Source: Spirochaetia bacterium UBA2205 (GTDB lineage: Bacteria; Spirochaetota; UBA4802; UB4802). From it: 31,153 nucleotides of DNA. Both the position numbers and the translations under genes were made by a program. Numbering within the stretch: position 1 is the stretch's first letter; every line of letters begins with the position of its first letter. The notes beneath the pieces were generated by a model. That model was not told the DNA's origin, did not search any database, and was given only the letters and a program-made list of their open reading frames with translations. Location: assembly GCA_002328585.1 (NCBI GenBank), contig DCUV01000024.1:1-31153 (forward strand), read 5' to 3'. Positions 24,131-31,153 of the stretch are shown piece by piece.

Positions 24131-25201
24131 ATGCGATATGTAATTACAGGCTTACTTGCTGGAATGTTATTGGCATTTGTTCCTGTTTTTGACACTCACA
24201 CGGGTTTTGTGCTGCAACCGCTGTGGTATGGTGCACTGCAAAAGATTCAAATGATTGAACCTTCCAGCACAAAAATTGATAAACTTTCTTTTGCTATAAC
24301 AACCGATAGCGGTTATTACCATCTTGATGCAAACGGTGCGTTTAAACGTTTTATCGCTGGCGGTGATAATTTTATCAAACCAACCATCGATGGCAACTTT
24401 TACATAAGCTATAAAAAGGTTGGCAATGACATAACCATGTACAATGCCACCAACGAAATATTCTGGAAGATTGCATCAGCAGAGTACCCTTACATTGCAC
24501 CGGATGGATCAATCATTGTACTGCTTACCGCTGATGGAAGCTCAGCACGTATAGCCGATTTCAACGGGAATATCTATGCTCATGTACAATTAAATGGACA
24601 GTTTTGTACCGCTGTCACATTTTCACCAAAAGGCGGCTTTGCCGGGATTGGATTTATTGATGGCAGATTTTATATTGTCAATAGCAGGGGTCAGAGCATC
24701 TATGCAGGACAATCGCCCGAATCCACTATTGTTAAGGGTATTGCCATTGATAGTACCGGACAGTTTGCCATTGTCCACTGCGGCGACAGCAGCAAGGATT
24801 CACTAATAGCTATTAATATCGCCAGGCAAAAAACCTGGTTACATGAGCTATCAACCAGCCACCATGTAAAAACAGCCCTGGCTGTAAATTCATCAGGACA
24901 TGCGTTTTTTCTTGATATGCATTCATTACTGGCAGTAGATATTACGGGCAAGGATGTTACCGAATATCCTATAGTAAAAAAACGATACGGACAATCACAG
25001 ATAAATAGTATCAGTGACATATTTACCATAACCTACCCTGCTGCAGCAGGCGGTAGTGTCTGGTATATCTGGGATTGGAACAAAGGGAAACTATATTCAC
25101 GCGAATTTTTTGAAGAACCATTCCTTTACAATATCATGTCAAATAATCTTATCCTTCTACAAGGTCAGGAAATGCTTGCATGCTTTGCCTATCAGCAGTA
25201 A
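24131..25201 (+). CDS. Membrane-anchored beta-propeller protein
   Basis: A 356-residue protein starting 8 bp after the sigma factor stop, and so likely co-transcribed. One N-terminal membrane anchor or signal (about 4-21). The rest is a series of blade-like repeats of about 40 residues, with DG/NG turns (YHLDANGAFKRF, FYISYKK, YIAPDGSIIVL, VTFSPKGGFAGIGF, IAIDSTGQFAIVHCG, LAVNSSGHAFFLD) typical of WD/PQQ-like propellers. No catalytic motif is visible. Its last 53 bp overlap the convergent glycosyltransferase gene. Confidence 0.7.
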   Translation: MRYVITGLLAGMLLAFVPVFDTHTGFVLQPLWYGALQKIQMIEPSSTKIDKLSFAITTDSGYYHLDANGAFKRFIAGGDNFIKPTIDGNFYISYKKVGNDITMYNATNEIFWKIASAEYPYIAPDGSIIVLLTADGSSARIADFNGNIYAHVQLNGQFCTAVTFSPKGGFAGIGFIDGRFYIVNSRGQSIYAGQSPESTIVKGIAIDSTGQFAIVHCGDSSKDSLIAINIARQKTWLHELSTSHHVKTALAVNSSGHAFFLDMHSLLAVDITGKDVTEYPIVKKRYGQSQINSISDIFTITYPAAAGGSVWYIWDWNKGKLYSREFFEEPFLYNIMSNNLILLQGQEMLACFAYQQ

Positions 25202-26021
25202 GCCACTCTATAACCTGTGTAACCTTTTGCGCCAGGGTAACATTGGAATGCTTTTTTGCACCATGCAGCAAAATACGACATTTTGAAAGAGCAACCTCCA
25301 CTGCCATTGTATACTGTTGCGCTTGCAGATTTCTGCCATAGCTTGCCAGTAATTTACAGATAGCATATACCCTGAACCTGTCCATACCCCAGCATTGTGA
25401 TGAGAGCTGATCAGCATGCCCTCCATATTTTACTATCAGCTTATCAGGAATAAATCCTACACGATATTGCCATGTTACCCGTAACCACAGATCATAATCC
25501 TCACATACTGGAAGCTTTTCATCAAACAGTCCAACAGTGTCAAACAAACTCCTGTGCACAACAACAGCAGAAGGGCTGATAAGACACAGGTGCAATGACT
25601 CGTTAAAAATATCGCCTTCTTTCTTCTGGTGCTTCTTCATGGGGTTAACACGTTTACCTTGCCTGATCCATGACTCATCAGTTTGGTGTATCACCATTTG
25701 TGGATGACGCTGTATATAGTTATAGTGTGCTTCAAGTTTTTTGGATTGCCACACATCATCTGAATCAAGGAATGCTATCCATTGCCCATGTGAAGCTGCT
25801 ATGCCAGCATTGCGCGCTTTGCTTACCCCACCGTGAGGGATGGGAATATAGGTTATTTTTTTTATATAGGGCGATAGTTCCTTATAGGTGGTATCCGTTG
25901 AGCCATCATCCACTACTATGCATTCATAATCAGCAAGGCTCTGACCCAGTACTGATTCAACAGCTTTTATTAAAGTATGCGCTCTATTGTATGCAGGAAT
26001 AACAACGGAAAAAAGAGGCAT
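25149..26021 (-). CDS. Family 2 glycosyltransferase
   Basis: A 290-residue GT-A enzyme. Nucleotide-sugar and metal motifs are intact: VVIPAYNRA (6-14), DDGST (38-42), DSDD (86-89, the DxD-like metal site) and the acceptor-side ED at 174-175 in CEDYDLWL. It probably adds a sugar in polysaccharide, LPS-like or protein glycan synthesis at the cytoplasmic face; no membrane segment is evident. It starts 8 bp after mlaD, so it is the last gene of the mla operon, an uncommon neighbour. The 3' end overlaps the beta-propeller gene in the antisense direction. A copy of the iterated word lies at 25870-25879. Confidence 0.88.
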   Translation of the reverse strand: MPLFSVVIPAYNRAHTLIKAVESVLGQSLADYECIVVDDGSTDTTYKELSPYIKKITYIPIPHGGVSKARNAGIAASHGQWIAFLDSDDVWQSKKLEAHYNYIQRHPQMVIHQTDESWIRQGKRVNPMKKHQKKEGDIFNESLHLCLISPSAVVVHRSLFDTVGLFDEKLPVCEDYDLWLRVTWQYRVGFIPDKLIVKYGGHADQLSSQCWGMDRFRVYAICKLLASYGRNLQAQQYTMAVEVALSKCRILLHGAKKHSNVTLAQKVTQVIEWLTADRQSMQAFPDLVEG

Positions 26022-26029
26022 GTACAGTA

Positions 26030-26710
26030 TTACTCGCTCTTAAATAAAAATTTAACAGGGTGCTTTTTAAGCTCAATTGAAATCTCATTCATAGTTTTTG
26101 CCGTCTCCCTGAATGAAGACATGATTGCCAGTATATCCTTCTGCGAATCCTGTAATACCGAGCTTATTGTTTCAACACTTCTGGAAAGATTTGCAACTAA
26201 ACTACGGATATTCCCTTTACTCTCCATGGAAATATCCTGGATCACTCCAACGGTACTGGTAAGAGTAGCTAAAAGCTGATGAACATCCTGTACTATAGTA
26301 TCAAGACTTACATATTCCACACCTTCAACAACTGCACCAGATTGTAATAATTCCACCTTCCTTGCTGGATTCCGTATTTCAATGATGGTGTCGCCAATAA
26401 TATTTTGATTCATGATAATGGCAGAGCAATCTTCATAAAGATCAATCTCTTTCTTTATCCGCATAAGTGCTAAAAAATGTAAGGTGGGTTTGTATACCGG
26501 TATAATATCAACAACCCTCCCCACTGTATATCCTTTTATCTTTACCTGTGTCCCATTTTTTATGGACGATATATTATCAACCTTCATGTATACATCAATC
26601 GTTGAGGTTGCAAATGAATAACCCAGTTTGAGCACAATAACCACAAGTAAAATAACAAGCGGCAACAGGATAAAAATTGCGACGCGTATCTCATTTTTTT
26701 CCAGTTTCAT
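26030..26710 (-). CDS. mlaD: MCE-domain lipid transport protein (MlaD type)
   Basis: A 226-residue inner-membrane-anchored periplasmic protein. The N-terminal membrane segment is at about 10-31. The MCE domain (about 37-115) contains VYMKVDNISSIKNGTQVKI, GYTVGRVVDI and the QNIIGDTIIEI strand. A long helical tail (about 140-215) resembles that of MlaD/PqiB-type proteins that form hexameric lipid channels. Its TAGGAGT ribosome-binding site overlaps the stop of the ATPase gene. Together with the MlaE-like permease it should form an inner-membrane lipid transport complex. Direction of transport and substrate are not visible. Confidence 0.88.
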   Translation of the reverse strand: MKLEKNEIRVAIFILLPLVILLVVIVLKLGYSFATSTIDVYMKVDNISSIKNGTQVKIKGYTVGRVVDIIPVYKPTLHFLALMRIKKEIDLYEDCSAIIMNQNIIGDTIIEIRNPARKVELLQSGAVVEGVEYVSLDTIVQDVHQLLATLTSTVGVIQDISMESKGNIRSLVANLSRSVETISSVLQDSQKDILAIMSSFRETAKTMNEISIELKKHPVKFLFKSE

Positions 26711-26720
26711 ACATTTACTC

Positions 26721-27506
26721 CTACCGTAAAGTCATTGGACCATAAGGTGAAAGTGTAACATATTGTTTTATATAGTCATTATCGGTTTTTTCAAACTCAT
26801 CTTTTGAACCATCAAATACAACCCTTCCATCATGGAGCATGATAAGCCTTGTAGCAATATCAATATACTCTGAAGGCTGATACGTAACAACTATTACTGT
26901 TTTATTTTCGCTAAAAGCCCTGTTTTGCAATGCCGAAAGAAAAATCTGTGCATTCCATAAACACTGCCCCTCAAGGGGGTGCTCTACCAGTAGCATATCA
27001 GGATTAAGAGCAATAGCCCTGGCATACGCAGTACGCAACATCTCAGACTGGGTGAGCATAACAGGGCGTACATCGCTGCAATGCGACAGGTGCATATAGT
27101 TAATGAGCGAATCAACCAGTTCATGAATTTCAGAATCTGGCATATCAGTATGGTAGCGAAGCGGCAGGGCAATATTTTCATACACCGTCATATTGCTTAT
27201 CAATGCATACCCTCTTTGTAAATAGCCAGATATCTTCCTGAAATTATGCACCTCAACAAAATCCATGGCTTTAATATCCTGACCTTTATATAAAACATCA
27301 CCGGTGTAGTTATCAACAGCATGAGCTAACAGTGGACATATAAAATCAATGCCGCTGTTTTCGGCACCAAAAAAAATGACATCTTCACCAAGGCATAGCG
27401 TAAACGATACATCATGGAGGCTCTGTTTACTCCCTTCTATGCTGACATGGTTCACTGCAATCAGTTGCTTTGTTTCATCACATTCCATGGTATTCTCATC
27501 AAACAT
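26721..27506 (-). CDS. mlaF: Degenerate MlaF-type ABC protein (predicted pseudo-ATPase)
   Basis: A 261-residue protein in the MlaF position of the operon, with overall ABC-ATPase layout but no intact catalytic motif. The Walker A site reads GAENSGID (47-54), with the lysine and the following Ser/Thr replaced by I53 and D54. The signature is LTQSE (151-155) instead of LSGGQ/E. Walker B is MLLVEHP (171-177), with E175 and H176 where D and the catalytic E should be. The switch histidine is Y209 (VVTYQ). The Q-loop Q97, D-loop area and C-terminal fold remain. The frame is intact and the operon spacing tight (stop overlaps the mlaD ribosome-binding site), so it is kept as a protein. It may be structural, or work with another ATPase. 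Alternative start at 27488. Confidence 0.85.
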   Translation of the reverse strand: MFDENTMECDETKQLIAVNHVSIEGSKQSLHDVSFTLCLGEDVIFFGAENSGIDFICPLLAHAVDNYTGDVLYKGQDIKAMDFVEVHNFRKISGYLQRGYALISNMTVYENIALPLRYHTDMPDSEIHELVDSLINYMHLSHCSDVRPVMLTQSEMLRTAYARAIALNPDMLLVEHPLEGQCLWNAQIFLSALQNRAFSENKTVIVVTYQPSEYIDIATRLIMLHDGRVVFDGSKDEFEKTDNDYIKQYVTLSPYGPMTLR

Positions 27507-27594
27507 AGTACAATAAATTCTTCAATGTCTGCTGCATTATTCATCTGCAACCCTGTCAATTACCATAACTATCAAACAAAATAATTTGTTGCTT

Positions 27595-28392
27595 TTAAAA
27601 ATAAAACAACACCGATATAACAGCATTGATAATAAAAATAACAAGCAATGTACGGATAACTGCCTTTGAAACATATATGGGAATCTCATAACTTGAGCGT
27701 GGCTTCAAACCATAATAGCAACATATCAGCGGAATTAAAATGCCATAAATGATGCTCTTGGTGATAGTTACCAGTAAATCATTGAAGGTAAACGCATCAA
27801 GCAGTGTCTGGATAAATGTTTCAACCGGAATATACACCGTGGTAAGTGCTATGAAATAACCACCAAAAAATGCTATGACATCAAATATGATAATGAGTGT
27901 AAAGATAGCGGTGAACGAAGCAACAATGCGCGGTAAAATAATGTACATGCGCGTATCGATGCCCATGAGCTCCAGGGAAAAAATTTCCCTGTTTTGCACC
28001 TGCGTTGCTATCTCAGCGGCAATTGCTGAACCAGAGCGGGCAACAACAATCAATGCCGTAACTAGAGGACCCAGTTCGCGCGCTATGATGATAACAAGCA
28101 AATTTCCAATAAAGCTTTCAATACCATATTTAGGAAAATTGGTGTTGGCCTGTATAATAACCGTACCCCCCAACAACAGCGCTATCCATGATACAAGCGG
28201 TAGAGCATCAATACCGGTAAATTTTACCTGATTGATTACAATAGTGTACAACGAGCGTATCTTTAGATACCGTAATGAGCGAAACGATCGCACAATACTT
28301 TTCATATAGCGTTCAAAATCATTAAAACCCTTTACTATTGCATTAATTTTTGCGATTATGCTAAAAAAATTTTTTTTAATTACTGACAGCAT
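27595..28392 (-). CDS. mlaE: MlaE-type ABC permease
   Basis: A 265-residue inner-membrane permease of the MlaE/YrbE family. The family motifs are conserved: ARELGP (104-109), ARSGSAIAAE (118-127) and MGIDTRMYIILPR (143-155), the last being the coupling-helix region that contacts the ATPase. About five membrane segments, with an amphipathic N-terminal helix. It heads the mlaE-mlaF-mlaD-glycosyltransferase operon, with 88 bp before the ATPase gene. The well-conserved coupling region makes the loss of ATPase motifs in the next gene more striking. Confidence 0.92.
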   Translation of the reverse strand: MLSVIKKNFFSIIAKINAIVKGFNDFERYMKSIVRSFRSLRYLKIRSLYTIVINQVKFTGIDALPLVSWIALLLGGTVIIQANTNFPKYGIESFIGNLLVIIIARELGPLVTALIVVARSGSAIAAEIATQVQNREIFSLELMGIDTRMYIILPRIVASFTAIFTLIIIFDVIAFFGGYFIALTTVYIPVETFIQTLLDAFTFNDLLVTITKSIIYGILIPLICCYYGLKPRSSYEIPIYVSKAVIRTLLVIFIINAVISVLFYF

Positions 28393-28481
28393 GGTTTACA
28401 TTTTTTAAGTTGAATTTATTTACACACTTTTACATTGTGATACATTTGACTGTTAAAATAAAAAAATACTGTGTTATTATT

Positions 28482-29954
28482 ATGGCATATATGGGAAAAA
28501 TCGTCAAGCTTGTTATTATTGTTTTATGCATTATTCTTGTCATCCTCCAGTGGAGCAGGATTGAAACTACAGTAAATCTTTTTAAAGGGTACTTTTTACA
28601 GGTAAAAGAGTTGCTTATCACACCTGATACCGTTTCAATCATCTACCCTGCAAAAACATTGCACTATAAACGTCCATATCAAAAAAGTGCAGCAAATATA
28701 TTTCATTGCGGGAATCTGCTCTTTTATAAAACCACTCAGGAAGAATCAGTAGCTACAATAGCAAACAAGATTATTGGGTATACCTACTATTATAAATTAT
28801 ATCATCTCCAAAACAGTATAAAACATATCAATGCACTATCTACCAATACAGTCCCTGCCAACACCGTTCTGGTAATCCCCTATTCCCTTCCATTTATAAG
28901 CATTGACCTTACAAAAAAAACTATGACGCAGATACCCTTTGTGAAAGGGGTGTACTATTCAGGTTCAAGCTTATCAAGTCAAAAGATGATGCGCCAGTTA
29001 GTTGCCTTAAAGCAAGCCGGCATAAACACTGTGGTATTTGATGTAAAGGATGTAAACGGCATTGTAAACTATAAAAGCCATATCCCTATGGTGGTTGAGC
29101 TTAACACCCATGCAAAGCGCCCTGTTGATGATATCGCAACCCTTATCAGAGGATTCAAAGAGCTGGACATCTATGCAATTGCCCGTATAGCAGTATTTCG
29201 AGATCATCTGCTGGCTGCAAAAAGTCCTGATATGGCCATAAAATCAAAAAAAACAGGCAGGGTATGGAATGATAGTTCAAAAGAATTGTGGGTTGACCCT
29301 ACAAAGCAAAGCGTATGGGACTATAACATTGCTCTGGCATGTGAGGTTGCAAAATTAGGCGCTGACGAGGTGCAATTTGATTACCTGCGTTTTCCAACGG
29401 CTGGTGATTTATCTGATGCACAGTATGCGTATGAATCTGGCAAAAAATCTAAGATTGAAACGATAACCGCATTTTTAGCAAAAGCAACCAAAGAATTGCA
29501 TAAGCTTAACACGGCGGTATCTATTGATATTTTTGGTGTAGCGGCATGGCAAAAAGAAGATGATATAAAAAAATTGGGGCAAAATATTGCATTGCTTTCT
29601 AACCATTGCGATGTTATCTCACCAATGCTCTATCCTTCGCACTTTAATGATAATTTTGATGGTTTTTCAAATCCAGGGGATGAACCCTATTACTTTGTGG
29701 CAAATGGAAATAAAAAAATCAAGGCGATAGTTCCCAATACATTGATACGCCCATGGCTACAGGCTTTCAAATGGCGGGTAAGCAATTATGATGAAAACTA
29801 TATCCTTGCACAGATACAGGCATGTATTGATACCAATGTTTATGGATACCTGTTCTGGAATGCATCAAACGATTACACTGTTGTACAGAAAGCATTGATG
29901 AAAAAAAATAATGGAAATGCAACAAGTAAACTTAAAAAGGAAAACCATAAATGA
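28482..29954 (+). CDS. LysM-like plus DUF4015-type putative glycoside hydrolase
   Basis: A protein of about 490 residues. A single N-terminal membrane segment (about 8-25) precedes a LysM-like module (about 78-137: SVATIANKIIGYTYYYKLY...VLVIPYSLP), then a TIM-barrel putative glycoside hydrolase of the DUF4015 class (about 155-480). Barrel strand motifs include KGVYYSGSS, NTVVFDVKD, VQFDYLRFP (about 297-305), CDVISPMLYPS and YGYLFWNAS. It is anchored outside the inner membrane, probably acting on a wall or surface glycan. The open frame extends upstream to a TTG at 28410, but ATG 28482 or 28491 gives a normal N-terminus; neither has a clear ribosome-binding site. Its stop overlaps the next start by 4 bp. 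A copy of the iterated word lies at 29723-29732. Confidence 0.78.
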   Translation: MAYMGKIVKLVIIVLCIILVILQWSRIETTVNLFKGYFLQVKELLITPDTVSIIYPAKTLHYKRPYQKSAANIFHCGNLLFYKTTQEESVATIANKIIGYTYYYKLYHLQNSIKHINALSTNTVPANTVLVIPYSLPFISIDLTKKTMTQIPFVKGVYYSGSSLSSQKMMRQLVALKQAGINTVVFDVKDVNGIVNYKSHIPMVVELNTHAKRPVDDIATLIRGFKELDIYAIARIAVFRDHLLAAKSPDMAIKSKKTGRVWNDSSKELWVDPTKQSVWDYNIALACEVAKLGADEVQFDYLRFPTAGDLSDAQYAYESGKKSKIETITAFLAKATKELHKLNTAVSIDIFGVAAWQKEDDIKKLGQNIALLSNHCDVISPMLYPSHFNDNFDGFSNPGDEPYYFVANGNKKIKAIVPNTLIRPWLQAFKWRVSNYDENYILAQIQACIDTNVYGYLFWNASNDYTVVQKALMKKNNGNATSKLKKENHK

Positions 29955-30760
29955 TAGTTAAGGATAAACATTTTTTCAATGATTATATAAAGGTATGGGA
30001 TAATGGTGCTGTAAAAGATGCACCATTTATTACTTTAGGGCTTGAAGCAGTCCTGACCGATTACTACGGTAATTTATTAGATGCGCCACCCCCCTTTGCG
30101 GTAAAAACCGATGAACAAATACTTGATTTAGGATGTGGATGGGGACGTGTATTGAAGCCTGTGCGCTCGATTACCAGGAATACTGTTGGGCTTGATATAT
30201 CACAGCAGATGCTTATAGCTGCAAAAAACCACTGTAACTATCACCACCTTCCCACTCCACTGGTAGGAGGTGATGGCACATCATTGCCATTTAAAGATAA
30301 TACATTTGATACGGTATATTCTCTGTTAGTGTTGCAGCATCTTTCAAAGGACAATGGCAAAAAAGTGATAAAGGAGATACACAGGGTATTAAAGCCAGGA
30401 GGAGCAGCATACATACGTGTACCATCACGATTTGCTCCTGAAAATCTTTTAATGAGTTTTTTACAGATCATCAGCATTAATGTATTCCGCTACAAAGACC
30501 CAATCCGGATGCGCTTTTACAGGATTGGTGAAATAAAAAAAATATGCAATAGCCTATTCAGCGATGTTGAAATTACTGCACATGAATTCAGGCCACCATG
30601 GAATTTTCATACACCATGGACATGGCATTATATAATCATACCCCGTCGCTATCATAAGAGGTTACGAGCCATTTCAGATGCAATCGAGAAAAAGGCAAAT
30701 ACAACAATGCCATGGTTAAAACATTTTGCGGTAACCCTGATGATAAAGGCAGTTAAATAA
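29951..30760 (+). CDS. Class I SAM-dependent methyltransferase
   Basis: A 269-residue methyltransferase. Motif I DLGCGWGR (59-66), the acidic D82 in LDIS, GDGTSLPF (107-114), FDTVYSLLVLQHL (119-131) and LKPGG (147-151) define a Methyltransf_11-type SAM fold. The substrate is unknown. Residues 1-50 and the H/W-rich C-terminal part (about 210-225) are specific. The start ATG overlaps the glycoside hydrolase stop (ATGA), so the two are translationally coupled, and it might modify a related glycan or lipid. Confidence 0.85.
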   Translation: MIVKDKHFFNDYIKVWDNGAVKDAPFITLGLEAVLTDYYGNLLDAPPPFAVKTDEQILDLGCGWGRVLKPVRSITRNTVGLDISQQMLIAAKNHCNYHHLPTPLVGGDGTSLPFKDNTFDTVYSLLVLQHLSKDNGKKVIKEIHRVLKPGGAAYIRVPSRFAPENLLMSFLQIISINVFRYKDPIRMRFYRIGEIKKICNSLFSDVEITAHEFRPPWNFHTPWTWHYIIIPRRYHKRLRAISDAIEKKANTTMPWLKHFAVTLMIKAVK

Positions 30761-30787
30761 ATAGCTTAAAAAAGGGGATCGATCACC

Positions 30788-31132
30788 TTACTGACGTAAT
30801 TGCTGTGTCATAAGGATTTTTTTCAGTATTTTTAGCGGTATTCCCCAATAAACATGATAGCTATCGATGCCATCTTCAGTTGTAAATTCATAGTGATAGC
30901 TTCCATATAGATAGTTATCGGTATTTTGTTTCTTTATTGTATTTTCAATACATTCAAAAAGAAAATTATCAATACAAAATTCAATCATCATGGCAACCGA
31001 CATCTTAAAAAGCTTTTTGGCATCTAAAAAAATTTCATAATCAAACGGTTTAAGCACAATATGTAAACGCTTCCAGCTATCCTTCCCCCTCCTTTCCCTA
31101 TATTGAATTTTTCTATCCCCAATAAATTGCAT
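30788..31132 (-). CDS. Hypothetical protein, possibly DUF1564-like, cut by the window edge
   Basis: At least 114 residues on the minus strand. The frame stays open to the window edge without a stop, so the ATG at 31132 may be internal and the true start outside. The segment QYRERRGKDSWKRLHIVLKPFDYEIFLDAKKLFKMSVAMMIEFCID resembles, by eye, the Leptospira DUF1564 family (a basic strand, then two helices like a ribbon-helix-helix DNA-binding protein). This resemblance is weak evidence, and no function is claimed. Confidence 0.5.
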   Translation of the reverse strand: MQFIGDRKIQYRERRGKDSWKRLHIVLKPFDYEIFLDAKKLFKMSVAMMIEFCIDNFLFECIENTIKKQNTDNYLYGSYHYEFTTEDGIDSYHVYWGIPLKILKKILMTQQLRQ

Positions 31133-31153
31133 CTTTTTATTTTGTGCTGCAAA

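Noticed and set aside
28410..28481. 24-codon N-terminal extension of the glycoside hydrolase
   Set aside because: It would need a TTG start without a ribosome-binding site and would put a second hydrophobic, cysteine-containing stretch before the membrane anchor.
479..29732. The iterated word as HIP1
   Set aside because: HIP1 is a perfect palindrome (GGCGATCGCC). Here only the left half agrees; the right half is AGTT, and the word is strand-specific.

Overview
The window is AT-rich and comes from a diderm (Gram-negative type) bacterium. It has an MCE/Mla-type lipid transport locus, a LolD-like ABC exporter, a SPOR protein, a POTRA/beta-barrel outer-membrane protein, several lipoproteins and peptidoglycan enzymes. 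I see no rRNA, tRNA, CRISPR array, phage or transposase gene. A spirochaete-like lineage is my best guess, at low to moderate confidence. It rests on the mix of genes: a DUF4015-type putative glycoside hydrolase, a FtsX-type permease with a long extracytoplasmic domain, relaxed lipoboxes and an edge gene reminiscent of Leptospira DUF1564 proteins. The short sigma factor is closer in layout to Bacteroidota sigma factors, so the phylum stays open.

Layout. 209-952 is pyrK, convergent with a minus-strand pair of a class A PBP and an isochorismatase-family hydrolase (966-4129). dapF (4259-5092) is divergent from the PBP. A minus-strand cluster pgsA, periplasmic amidase, GerMN protein (7578 to 5118) follows. 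Next comes a plus-strand run: SH3 lipoprotein, RluB-type pseudouridine synthase, SPOR protein and an N-acetylglutamate-synthase-like GNAT (7928-10494). An exported hypothetical protein, a decayed small-gene region and repeats fill 10484-12040. They are followed by a winged-helix/ferredoxin protein, a polytopic membrane protein, and an ArsR regulator overlapping a POTRA/beta-barrel gene (14166-16041). murB and a DnaQ-like exonuclease fused to a WYL domain lie on the minus strand, then a coiled-coil PD-(D/E)XK-like protein and a FtsX/LolD-type ABC pair. After a lipoprotein come a primary-type sigma factor with a beta-propeller protein, a minus-strand mlaE-mlaF-mlaD-glycosyltransferase operon, a glycoside-hydrolase/methyltransferase pair, and a gene cut by the right edge.

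Most genes serve the envelope: peptidoglycan precursors (murB, dapF), polymerisation (PBP), cleavage (amidase), phospholipid synthesis (pgsA), lipid transport (mla) and lipoprotein/outer-membrane biogenesis.

The main unexplained signal is a short, highly repeated, non-palindromic word, GGCGATAGTT. I found nine exact copies and several near copies on both strands, in genes and between them, with one inverted pair forming a perfect hairpin. Its density and behaviour resemble DNA-uptake sequences or HIP1-type iterated words. The second is an MlaF-position ABC ATPase in which every catalytic motif is lost although the frame is intact. Third is a family of modular intergenic repeats, one copy of which supplies the ribosome-binding site of a gene.
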